Shown piece by piece: positions 39,840 through 49,322 of a stretch of 64,000 nucleotides of DNA; within the stretch, counting starts at the first letter, position 1, and every line of letters starts with the position of its first letter. Where the stretch lies: assembly GCF_030530745.1 (NCBI RefSeq), contig NZ_JAUMUI010000003.1, forward strand, positions 62,001 to 126,000, read 5' to 3'. This DNA comes from Neisseria sp. Its GTDB lineage: Bacteria > Pseudomonadota > Gammaproteobacteria > Burkholderiales > Neisseriaceae. The notes below the pieces were generated by a model. The model made no database searches and was not told the origin of the DNA. It saw nothing but the letters and a program-made list of their open reading frames with translations. The translations under genes were made by a program, and so were the position numbers.

Positions 39840-40094
39840 GTGTACAATGAAATCCAAAATGTATCCGGCGGCTGGGTTGTCGCACATGCTGCAGGAGCTG
39901 TATTGGGAGGTTATGCCAGTGGATACGGCTATTTGGCCGGCGGCGGTAAAGATCCTGATGGATTTCGCAATGCCGTTATTGCAGGGGCAGCGGGAGGAGC
40001 ACTCAGTCCTGTGAGAGGCATTGCATCCGGTGCTACTGCAATTGCCAGCGGAATAGTCAGTGGGGCTGTAAATACACACCTGTCAAAAAATTAG
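39840..40094 (+). CDS. Bacteriocin-like peptide with truncated leader (possible silent cassette)
   Basis: An 84-residue frame that can only start at GTG: V/MYNEIQNVSGG. The leader lacks the MRTLNA part found in its relatives, and homology to the 40955 gene begins abruptly at AATGAAATCCA. No ribosome-binding site or duplicated promoter precedes it. The mature part (WVVAHAAGAVLGGYASGYGYLAGGGKDP onward in sense) is the closest relative of the 40955 peptide, sharing GYGYLAGGGKDP and SPV. It may be read by coupling to the preceding gene or be a donor cassette. A membrane protein follows. Confidence 0.65.
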   Translation: MYNEIQNVSGGWVVAHAAGAVLGGYASGYGYLAGGGKDPDGFRNAVIAGAAGGALSPVRGIASGATAIASGIVSGAVNTHLSKN

Positions 40095-40103
40095 GATACA
40101 AGT

Positions 40104-40313
40104 ATGTGGGATATGCTATATGAACCTTTATTTATCGGCCTAAGCATATTACAGATGATTCTATTTGGAGCAATAGTACTTGGCCTTTATATTTTTTATA
40201 TTTTTGTCATGAAGCGTATCCATCATAATTTACTGCTTACATTTTTAGCACAAACTGGAGCAGCCATTATCGTCGGCTATCTAGTTTCTAAAATTTTTAA
40301 TATTCATCATTAA
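40104..40313 (+). CDS. Small membrane protein, candidate immunity protein
   Basis: A 69-residue protein with two hydrophobic segments (about 10-35 and 43-62) and basic residues between (MKRIHHN). It starts 9 bp after the 39840 gene with AGGAT as ribosome-binding site, so the two are tightly linked. It does not resemble the 39583/40434 pair, so different peptides may have different partners. The role is inferred from position. Confidence 0.6.
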   Translation: MWDMLYEPLFIGLSILQMILFGAIVLGLYIFYIFVMKRIHHNLLLTFLAQTGAAIIVGYLVSKIFNIHH

Positions 40314-40329
40314 CTGAATATCTAAAAAT

Positions 40330-40360
40330 AACACTGCCTGTAAATTTTACAGGCAGTGTT
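40330..40360 (+). terminator. Hairpin after the 40104 gene
   Basis: AACACTGCCTGTAAA and TACAGGCAGTGTT form a stem of about 13 bp ending in CTTAT. It is probably a terminator. Confidence 0.7.
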
Positions 40361-40433
40361 CTTATAACTAAAATGCTGCTTTAATGCCGTTTGAAACTTA
40401 ATTTATGCCGATTGGCCTCCAATGGGAGGAAGA

Positions 40434-40670
40434 ATGCTTTATTATGCAGCAATATTGGCTACAGCTTTTATGCTTTGCTTCGGATTTGCCAACCATATAA
40501 TCAAAAACAGGTTTTATAGAATAACCTGTTTGATTTCCGGTTGGATTATTTTCACTTTTCATCAGTATGTCATAATAAATAACATAGAACATGTTCCGGG
40601 CCGTTATTTTTTATACTTATTCACACAGGCCGTTATCCTTGTTTTTCTGTTCCGAAGATTTTCAAAATAA
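40434..40670 (+). CDS. Small membrane protein, paralogue of the 39583 protein
   Basis: A 78-residue protein with three hydrophobic segments. The start MLYYAAIL is chosen because GGGAGGA lies 4 bases upstream. It shares FMLCFGFAN, KNRFYRI and YFLYLFTQ with the protein at 39583-39828. It has no peptide gene directly upstream (the preceding gene encodes the 40104 membrane protein), so it looks like an orphan immunity gene left by rearrangement, or the partner of a lost peptide. It ends 21 bp before the second duplicated region. Confidence 0.65.
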   Translation: MLYYAAILATAFMLCFGFANHIIKNRFYRITCLISGWIIFTFHQYVIINNIEHVPGRYFLYLFTQAVILVFLFRRFSK

Positions 40671-40691
40671 TCATCTTTTTAAAACCGGTAC

Positions 40692-40978
40692 AGGCCGCCT
40701 GAAAACCCCTGCATTATACAGGCAAATACCGGGATATTTTATTGCCGCCGTACGTCGGGCGGATATTTCCATGTATTAGCTCAAAAACATATTTCTCAAA
40801 TAATCCATTCCGATCGCACAAAAATTAACAAAAAAAAAAAAAAAAAACTAAAACAAAATTATAAAAACTATATCAATAAAAACGAATCCCACCTATAGAA
40901 TTCACGCCGACGGCGGAGTTCTTGATTTATCAAACTATCATTAGGAGTTTTATTATGAGAACTTTAAATGCAAATGAA
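40692..40978 (+). repeat. Duplicated upstream region, copy 2
   Basis: Nearly identical to 38944-39227, including a relic of the trpS promoter (ATTATA at 40713-40718, pointing left at nothing), the poly-A tract and the ribosome-binding site. Because trpS itself lies beside copy 1, copy 2 was probably derived from copy 1. Confidence 0.9.
40830..40847 (+). promoter_or_regulatory. Poly-A tract, 18 bases, upstream of bacteriocin-like gene
   Basis: A run of 18 A where the duplicate has 16. The flanking bases are otherwise the same (TTAAC before, CTAAAAC after). Confidence 0.55.
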
Positions 40979-41224
40979 ATCCAACATGTATCCGGCGGCT
41001 GGGTTGCCAATGCGTTAGGTGCGGCAGCAGGAGCATACGGAGCCGGATACGGCTATCTTGCCGGAGGCGGCAAAGATCCCAATAGATTTTTAGGAGCCGT
41101 AGCACTGGGGGGGCTTACTGGCGCAGCAAGTCCTGTGAACGGTATTCGTTCTGCCGCAAAGACAGCAGCTGTCTCATTCGGAGGTAGTGCCGCCACCACT
41201 GCAATTGGAAGTCCTTATTTTTAA
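40955..41224 (+). CDS. Double-glycine-leader bacteriocin-like peptide
   Basis: An 89-residue precursor with leader MRTLNANEIQHVSGG and TTAGGAG 7 bases upstream. The mature part of about 74 residues is Gly/Ala-rich with an aromatic/Gly block (GAYGAGYGYLAGGGKDP), then GGLTGAASPVNGI and a C-terminal GSAATTAIGSPYF. The first 24 bases are identical to those of the 39204 gene, while the rest is closer to the 39840 gene, so the leader and mature parts have different histories. A 52-residue hydrophobic gene follows after 4 bases. Confidence 0.8.
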   Translation: MRTLNANEIQHVSGGWVANALGAAAGAYGAGYGYLAGGGKDPNRFLGAVALGGLTGAASPVNGIRSAAKTAAVSFGGSAATTAIGSPYF

Positions 41225-41228
41225 ATAA

Positions 41229-41387
41229 ATGAAAAAAGATTTTCTATTCTTTTTTGTTATTCTATTATCATTTATTACCATAATAATAGGGTTAAAATAC
41301 TTGTTTCCTGATAGAGATATGTTTTACTGGCAGCTAGGAACAAGCTTAACTGCTGCAGTTCTTATCCGAAAACTGTTCAAATATTAA
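41229..41387 (+). CDS. Very small membrane protein (52 aa), candidate immunity protein
   Basis: MKKDFLFFFVILLSF starts a frame of 52 residues with one long hydrophobic segment (about 5-25), a polar turn (FPDRDM), and a second weaker one (about 33-48) ending LIRKLFKY. The ATG lies 4 bases after the stop of the 40955 gene, which implies translational coupling. No family is recognised. Position repeats the peptide-then-membrane-protein pattern. Confidence 0.6.
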   Translation: MKKDFLFFFVILLSFITIIIGLKYLFPDRDMFYWQLGTSLTAAVLIRKLFKY

Positions 41388-41397
41388 CCCTCAATCC

Positions 41398-41424
41398 AAA
41401 GGGAAGAATTTAATTCTTCCCTTT
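41398..41424 (+). terminator. Terminator of the bacteriocin-like cluster
   Basis: AAAGGGAAGAATT and TTCTTCCCTTT form a stem of 11-12 bp followed by CTGCTTT, just after the last small gene. Confidence 0.75.
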
Positions 41425-41562
41425 CTGCTTTCCGCTTCGGCCTACTTATTTTTCAGACGGCCTCAAACAAGCACTCAACCCGAACTTACCCACAAACTAA
41501 ATAAAATAATCAAACAAAAACAGAATATTGAATAAAACAGCTGCAATAAAAAGCAGTTTTTT

Positions 41563-41591
41563 CTTGACTTATCCACAACCAAACCCATATA
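41563..41591 (+). promoter_or_regulatory. Sigma-32-type heat-shock promoter of clpB
   Basis: CTTGACT, 13 bases, then ACCCATATA, close to the RpoH consensus CTTGAAA-N11-14-CCCCATNTA, 40 bases before the clpB ATG. A perfect DnaA-box sequence TTATCCACA (41569-41577) overlaps the spacer. Confidence 0.7.
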
Positions 41592-41630
41592 GCCTGCATT
41601 CAAAAACCATATCTGATAAAAGGCAAACAG

Positions 41631-44204
<2,574 letters not shown>

Positions 44205-44222
44205 GCGTTTGATGGTATTGTA

Positions 44223-44258
44223 AACAGGCCGTCTGAAAAATATTTCAGACGGCCTGTT
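44223..44258. terminator. clpB terminator (inverted DUS pair)
   Basis: AACAGGCCGTCTGAAA and TTTCAGACGGCCTGTT form a 16-bp perfect stem between convergent genes, followed by ATTTT. Confidence 0.75.
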
Positions 44259-44283
44259 ATTTTGCCCCACCCAAGCCGGCAAT

Positions 44284-44931
44284 CTACACTTCGCTCAAGT
44301 TCAGATAATGGCGGCTGCCCTGCATATCGCTCATGGCGCGCAGCAGCATTTCGAAGTGGTCGTCGTTGTTGATGAAGTCCAACTCGTCGGCATTGGCGAT
44401 CAACAGCGGCGAGTTTTGATAGAGGTGGAAAAAACGGCGGTATTCGTCTTGAATCTGCCCCAAATAGCCGGGCGGGAAAACGTTCATCATGTTGCCGTGC
44501 CGCTTTTGCAGGCGTTTTTGGGCGTTTTCGTCGGATGTCTGCAAATAGATCACCAAATCGGGCACGGGGTATTCGGGCATAATTTTGCGCTTCATCTGCC
44601 AAAACAGGGTTTGTTCGTTGGCAGGATCGCTGCCTTTGAGCACCACCGGCACGAAAATCTGGTCTTTTTCAAGCAGGAAATCGGCGATAATGCGCTCGTT
44701 TTTTTCTTCTTCGGTGTTAATCAGCTCCACCGCTTCGGCGCGGCGCATCAGAAAATACAGCTCGGTGGCCAAGCCGTGGTTGGCGGCGTTGAGGTAGAAC
44801 TGCTCCAAAAAGGGATTGCGCTCGGGGCTTTCGGTTAAGTGCAGGGCATCGAAATATTCTGCCAAACGGCGGCTCAGCTCGGATTTGCCGCTGCCGATGG
44901 AGCCTTCTACTACGATATAACGGTGGTGCAT
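44284..44931 (-). CDS. Deoxynucleoside kinase family protein
   Basis: Phosphorylates deoxynucleosides for nucleotide salvage; which one is not evident. The start MHHRYIVVEGSIGSGKSELS (215 aa) places the P-loop GSIGSGKS at about 10-17, as in the family; a longer frame would reach into the end of folK. Other marks are LTESPERNPFLEQFY, VPDLVIYLQTSDENAQKRLQKR (lid region) and a C-terminal nucleotide-binding helix. It follows folK by 55 bp on the same strand; this pairing occurs in related bacteria. Confidence 0.85.
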   Translation of the reverse strand: MHHRYIVVEGSIGSGKSELSRRLAEYFDALHLTESPERNPFLEQFYLNAANHGLATELYFLMRRAEAVELINTEEEKNERIIADFLLEKDQIFVPVVLKGSDPANEQTLFWQMKRKIMPEYPVPDLVIYLQTSDENAQKRLQKRHGNMMNVFPPGYLGQIQDEYRRFFHLYQNSPLLIANADELDFINNDDHFEMLLRAMSDMQGSRHYLNLSEV

Positions 44932-44986
44932 GATGGGTGGTCTTTCTGTGGTGGTCGGTTGTTTGTCTGCCTGTTCGGGCGGCGGT

Positions 44987-45523
44987 TCAGACGGCCTGAC
45001 TGCCAAGGCCGTCTGAAAAAACGGGGACGGCTTCGGTTACGGCGATGCCGCCGCTGCCCAATTGTTCCGCCAAATCCGCCGCGCGGCCGTGGCTGCCTAT
45101 GCGGAAATCGGGGGCGATTTCGGCCAGCGGGCGCATCACGAAACTGCGCTCGTGGGCGCGCGGGTGCGGCAGGGTGAGGTGCGGGTCTCTGCTGGATTCC
45201 CCGTTGTAGTCGATAATATCCAAATCGAGCGTACGCGGGGCATTGCGGAAACTGCGCTCGCGCCCGAAGTCTTGTTCTATGCCGTTTAACACGGCCAGCA
45301 GACCGGATCCGCCCAAGTTGGTGGATACGGTGCAGACAGCGTTAACGAAGTCGGGCTGGTCAGTGTAGCCCACAGGCGCAGTGGTATAGAGCGAAGATAC
45401 GCGCCGCAGTTCAATCTGCGGGTGTTCGGCAATGATTTGTAAGGCGTTTTTTATCTGCCGCGCGGGGTTTTTCAGATTGCTGCCCAGGGCGATTACGGCA
45501 GTGTCGGTTAAAGGTGCAGGCAT
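44987..45523 (-). CDS. folK: 2-amino-4-hydroxy-6-hydroxymethyldihydropteridine diphosphokinase
   Basis: Transfers pyrophosphate from ATP to the pterin in folate synthesis. The 178 residues show VIALGSNLKNPARQI, SSLYTTAPVGYTDQPDFVNAV, the signature RTLDLDIIDYNG and HLTLPHPRAHERSFVMRPLAEI. The last residues (VFSDGLGSQAV) are encoded by a uptake sequence, so the stop lies within repeated sequence and the C-terminus is slightly extended. It lies 19 bp after the SirB2-like gene, on the same strand. Confidence 0.95.
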   Translation of the reverse strand: MPAPLTDTAVIALGSNLKNPARQIKNALQIIAEHPQIELRRVSSLYTTAPVGYTDQPDFVNAVCTVSTNLGGSGLLAVLNGIEQDFGRERSFRNAPRTLDLDIIDYNGESSRDPHLTLPHPRAHERSFVMRPLAEIAPDFRIGSHGRAADLAEQLGSGGIAVTEAVPVFSDGLGSQAV

Positions 45524-45542
45524 AATTTTTCAGACGGCCTTG

Positions 45543-45914
45543 TTAAAACGGTTTGTAACGCGCCAGATAAACCATCGCCGCCACGCACAGCATCGACAAG
45601 GCATAGCCCGCCCATGCCCTGCCGGTTCTCGGCTCGGCGCGCACGGTCATCATGCCGAAACCGATATAGGCCAGCAGCAGCAACAGTTTCACACCCAGCC
45701 AGCCTGCATTGCCGAAGGGAGTGAAACGGGTGATTTTCATCAGCCACAATCCGGTAAACAGCAGCAGCGTATCGTTGAAATGGGGGATGATTTTCAAAAT
45801 TTTCGACAGCGGTTCTCCGGGCCTGGCGGCGCGCAGCCAGAAACGCAGGTTGAACAGCAGCACAGTAACGGCCACAAACAGCATATGGCTGTGTTTCACA
45901 ATCAGATATTGCAT
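45543..45914 (-). CDS. SirB2-family inner-membrane protein
   Basis: A 123-residue protein with four hydrophobic segments. It matches the SirB2 family: KHSHMLFVAVTVLLFNLRFWL, then KIIPHFNDTLLLFTGLWL with the conserved His-Asn-Asp-Thr, and GWLGVKLLLLLAYIGFG. The family's function is not known despite its name, which derives from an invasion-gene context in Salmonella. It is upstream of folK and downstream of recD, all leftward. Confidence 0.82.
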   Translation of the reverse strand: MQYLIVKHSHMLFVAVTVLLFNLRFWLRAARPGEPLSKILKIIPHFNDTLLLFTGLWLMKITRFTPFGNAGWLGVKLLLLLAYIGFGMMTVRAEPRTGRAWAGYALSMLCVAAMVYLARYKPF

Positions 45915-46040
45915 GGCGGCTTCAATATTTGTTTTTTCAGACGGCCCGTATTGTAACCCGAAACCGGTATGGATTTTGTATCTTCAGTAGCGTGATGGCC
46001 GTGATTAAAACCGAGGAGGGGTTTAAAACGACGGCATGGA

Positions 46041-47792
46041 TTATGCCGGAGTTCCGGCCTGTTTTTCCGTTTCTTCGGCAATCATTTCCCGCAATGCGCT
46101 GCGGCGGTTTTCCTGTGTGGTGCAGGCCGTCTGAAAAGCGGTGCGGCCGCCCCAGAATACAAACCGTTCGCGGGCGCGGGTAACGGCGGTGTAGAGCATG
46201 GCGCGGTTCAGGCCGTGCCGGCTGCCGTCGGGGGTGGAAGGCGGCAGCAGCCACACTTCGCCGTATTCCGACCCCTGGCTTTTGTGCACGGTGATGGCGA
46301 ATGCGGTTTCGTGGGCGGGCAGGCGGCTTAACGGCACGGCGCGCTGCCCGCCTGCGGCGGGGAAATAGGCGGCCAGCGTACCGGGGCGGCTGCGGTCGGG
46401 CAGAATCAAACCGATGTCGCCGTTGAATAAATCAAGCGCGTAATCGTTGCGCGACACCATCACCACCTGCCCGGCGAACCACGGCGCATCGGCGCGCGCC
46501 AAGCCCTGCCGTTGCAGGCAGCGGCGGTAGGCTTCGTTGAATGCGGCAGCATCTTCGCGCCGGGCCGCCAGCACCACGGTATCGGTTTGGCGGCGGAACG
46601 CCTGTTCGGAATCGCCCGCAGCCACCGCCTGCCAATAGGCGGCCTGTTGTCCGTAAAAGGCTTCGGCCTGTTGTTTGAGGCTGCCTTCGCGCACGCCGAG
46701 CGCGTCGGGGAAACGGGCAAACTGCGCCCATGCGTTTTCCGCATCTCCCGCCACAATGGCGCGTGCCAGGCAGCCGATACCACTGTCGGCGCCGAAGCGG
46801 TGGCTGAAGTGCAGGCGGGCGGTATTTGCCGACAAGGGCGGCGGGTTGCCGGTAACTTTGAAACCGTGCCGGGGCAGCATGGCCGACAGCTCTTGCGCGG
46901 TTGCCGTGTTTAACCGGGTTTCCTGCGCCAGTTCGGCCAAAACCGCGCCAGCCCCCACCGAGGGCAGTTGGTTTTCGTCGCCCAGCAGAATGACGCGGCA
47001 ACCTGAAGGCACGGCGCGCAGCAGTTGCAGCATCAGAGCCAGGTCGAGCATTGAGGCTTCGTCGATAACCAGCACATCCAGCGGCAGCGGCTGCTCGCGG
47101 TGGAAGGCGGGCCGCATCTGCGGCGGACGCAGTTTCAACAGGCGGTGTACGGTTTGGCCTTCGAGTTGCAGCAGATAGCGGCGGACTGTGTCGGGCAGCC
47201 CGAAAGTGCCGGCGGCATGGTGCAGCGCCCGCGCCATATGGGCAGCGGCCTTGCCCGTGGGTGCGGCCAGCGCGATGCGTGGCAGCCTGCCGCCGTTGCC
47301 GCACAACAGCCCCAGCAGTTTGGCCACGGTGGTGGTTTTGCCCGTACCCGGCCCGCCGCTGATTAAGATAAGCGGTTGCAGCAGGGCCAATGCGGCGGCA
47401 TCGCGCTGGCCTTCGCTGTTTGCACCGGCAAACCATTGCGCCAGATTCTGCCCGGCCTGCATCTGGTCAACAGGCTCTGCCGCCGCCGCTGTCAGGCGCA
47501 CGATTTCCCGCGCCAAGTCGCGCTCGAGCTGCCACATTCTGCCGAGAAACAGCCGTTTGCCCGAGAGTATCAGCGGCATCCCGCTGCCGCCCGCTATGCC
47601 CGGAATCTGCCGCAAAGCCGCCACGTCGGCATCGTTTAACCAAATAAAGGTGTGGCCGTCTGAAAGCGCTTCAAACAGTTTGCGCACATACGGTGAGGCG
47701 GTAGCGGCCTCTTCGGGTGCGTGCCGCTGCAATAGTTCAATCGCGGCATCGGCGGCGGCATGATTTAAATCGGCGTTGGTTTCTTGCGGCAT
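46041..47792 (-). CDS. recD: Exodeoxyribonuclease V alpha subunit
   Basis: 5'-3' superfamily 1 helicase of the RecBCD recombination nuclease. The 583 residues have the Walker A motif LISGGPGTGKTTTVAKLL (about 145-162), motif II VLVIDEASMLD, motif III ILLGDENQLPSVGAGAVLAEL and motif V/VI ETAFAITVHKSQGSEYGEVWL and YTAVTRARERFVFWGG. The N-terminal RecB-binding domain is present (1-110). recB and recC are not in the window. An uptake sequence is read within the C-terminus (TAFQTACTTQ). Confidence 0.96.
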   Translation of the reverse strand: MPQETNADLNHAAADAAIELLQRHAPEEAATASPYVRKLFEALSDGHTFIWLNDADVAALRQIPGIAGGSGMPLILSGKRLFLGRMWQLERDLAREIVRLTAAAAEPVDQMQAGQNLAQWFAGANSEGQRDAAALALLQPLILISGGPGTGKTTTVAKLLGLLCGNGGRLPRIALAAPTGKAAAHMARALHHAAGTFGLPDTVRRYLLQLEGQTVHRLLKLRPPQMRPAFHREQPLPLDVLVIDEASMLDLALMLQLLRAVPSGCRVILLGDENQLPSVGAGAVLAELAQETRLNTATAQELSAMLPRHGFKVTGNPPPLSANTARLHFSHRFGADSGIGCLARAIVAGDAENAWAQFARFPDALGVREGSLKQQAEAFYGQQAAYWQAVAAGDSEQAFRRQTDTVVLAARREDAAAFNEAYRRCLQRQGLARADAPWFAGQVVMVSRNDYALDLFNGDIGLILPDRSRPGTLAAYFPAAGGQRAVPLSRLPAHETAFAITVHKSQGSEYGEVWLLPPSTPDGSRHGLNRAMLYTAVTRARERFVFWGGRTAFQTACTTQENRRSALREMIAEETEKQAGTPA

Positions 47793-47839
47793 GAAAATCT
47801 TCCGTCATTAACTAAACAATTGGATTTTAATGAAGATTT

Positions 47840-47868
47840 CAGGCCGTCTGAAATTTTCAGACGGCCTG
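47840..47868. terminator. Inverted DUS pair between tpx and recD
   Basis: CAGGCCGTCTGAAA and TTTTCAGACGGCCTG form a stem just after the tpx stop and before recD. Confidence 0.6.
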
Positions 47869-47895
47869 CTTGTTACATCTGAATCTAAAACCGCA

Positions 47896-48390
47896 TCACA
47901 ACGCAGCCAAAGCAGCAGCGTAATCCGGTTCGTTGGCGATTTCGCCCACCAGTTCGCTATGCAGAACCCGGTTGTTTTCGTCCAGCACCACCACCGAACG
48001 GGCGGTCAGCCCTTTGAGTGCGCCGCTGTCGACGGCCACGCCGTAATCGCGGGCGAAACTGCTGCGGAAAGCGGACAGCATCACCACGTTACCGATGCCT
48101 TCCGCGCCGCAGAAACGCGCTTGGGCGAACGGCAGGTCGGCGGAAACACACAACACCACAGCGTTATCCAAGCCGGCTGCTTTTTCGTTGAAAGTGCGCA
48201 CGGATTGCGCACACACGCCGGTATCGACGCTGGGGAAAATATTGAGGATTTTGCGCTTGCCGGCAAAGTCGGCCAATGCTTTTTCCGACAAATCGCCTGC
48301 GGTCAGGCTGAAATCGGGTGCGCTCTGCCCTTGTTGTAAAAACACGCCGCCCACTTCGACGGGGTTGCCTTGCAGGGTTACTTGGGCCAT
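47896..48390 (-). CDS. tpx: Thiol peroxidase
   Basis: Atypical two-Cys peroxiredoxin removing hydroperoxides with thioredoxin. The 164 residues contain the peroxidatic Cys60 in [14 protein letters not shown] and the resolving Cys94 in ARFC, 34 residues apart as the family requires. The Arg residue that polarises the active site is in RSVVVLD. Length is normal. It is preceded by the DUF4230 gene 24 bp upstream on the same strand, so the two are probably co-transcribed. The ribosome-binding site is GAAAGGAAAG. Confidence 0.96.
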   Translation of the reverse strand: MAQVTLQGNPVEVGGVFLQQGQSAPDFSLTAGDLSEKALADFAGKRKILNIFPSVDTGVCAQSVRTFNEKAAGLDNAVVLCVSADLPFAQARFCGAEGIGNVVMLSAFRSSFARDYGVAVDSGALKGLTARSVVVLDENNRVLHSELVGEIANEPDYAAALAAL

Positions 48391-48414
48391 AACTTTCCTT
48401 TCATATTTGAAAAA

Positions 48415-49029
48415 TCAAACTTTGCACGGCGGCAAAGCGGAGGGGTAGATTGACACGTTGGTTTGCGCGAGTGCAAACAGCGTTTCGAGCCGGCGCTGCG
48501 CCTGAATCTGCGCGTGTTCAAGAATATCTGCTTTACAGGCGCTTGCCAACACTTGTTTTTTCGCCTGTTCCTGCACGGCGGCAAACACGCTTTTATCAAT
48601 GGGGTGCAGGCCGAGCGAACCGGTTTTGATGTCGTACACTTCGATATTGTCGAGGTTCACGTCTAAAATTTCCACCGGCGGCAGGCTGATAATCACTTTG
48701 CCGTCAACCACGTTCACATTGTCGGCGGTGAGTTTGTTTAAATCCAAACCCGCCAGCACCCTGCCTTGCGCCATAAACAGCCCGGTTTGCGCGTCTTGCC
48801 ACAGCGCATACCAATTGCCTTTCTTTTCGGTTTTCACAATGGTGTCGATGTGGAACGCCGTGCTCTCCAAGCGGTTGAGGTTTTGGATTTGCGTGAGCAC
48901 GCCCTCGCGCGTGAGCACTTGCTGCTGCGCCGCCTGCTGCGGCTGTTTGTGAAGCCCGTGCCACCAGCCGGCGGCAACGGCCAGCAGCAATAACAATACC
49001 GCAGTGGCGGCACGGAAAAACGTTTTCAT
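48415..49029 (-). CDS. DUF4230-family membrane-anchored protein
   Basis: A 204-residue protein with one N-terminal membrane helix (about 5-24) and an extracytoplasmic DUF4230-like domain. The domain shows LTREGVLTQIQNLNRLESTAFHI, then TGLFMAQGRVLAGLDLNKL, KVIISLPPVEILDVNLDNIEVYD and AKKQVLASACKADILEHAQIQAQRRLE. Function of the family is unknown. It precedes tpx with a short gap. The C-terminal Cys pair (Cys166 and Cys202) might form a disulphide. Confidence 0.78.
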   Translation of the reverse strand: MKTFFRAATAVLLLLLAVAAGWWHGLHKQPQQAAQQQVLTREGVLTQIQNLNRLESTAFHIDTIVKTEKKGNWYALWQDAQTGLFMAQGRVLAGLDLNKLTADNVNVVDGKVIISLPPVEILDVNLDNIEVYDIKTGSLGLHPIDKSVFAAVQEQAKKQVLASACKADILEHAQIQAQRRLETLFALAQTNVSIYPSALPPCKV

Positions 49030-49322
49030 GATCCAACCTCAACAAATTTACCAACAGCTCCCAATATAATGTTTCTAATCGGATTTTCAATATTCGGAGC
49101 CGTCTGGAAAAACACAGTGCGGGCAGATCCGCCCGCGCCCCCCGTTGCCGAACCTACCGTTTCAGGCGCCCACCGTTTCCAATCTCGGAAACAAGCCGTC
49201 TGAAATTAGCCGAAACCGCATTTTTCGGCTAAAATACACAACTATTTGGTTTTTGTTTTGCCCGACCGGGCAAACCTTTTTCAGACGGCCTCTCAAGAAT
49301 AACAACCGGCATATCCAACCCA

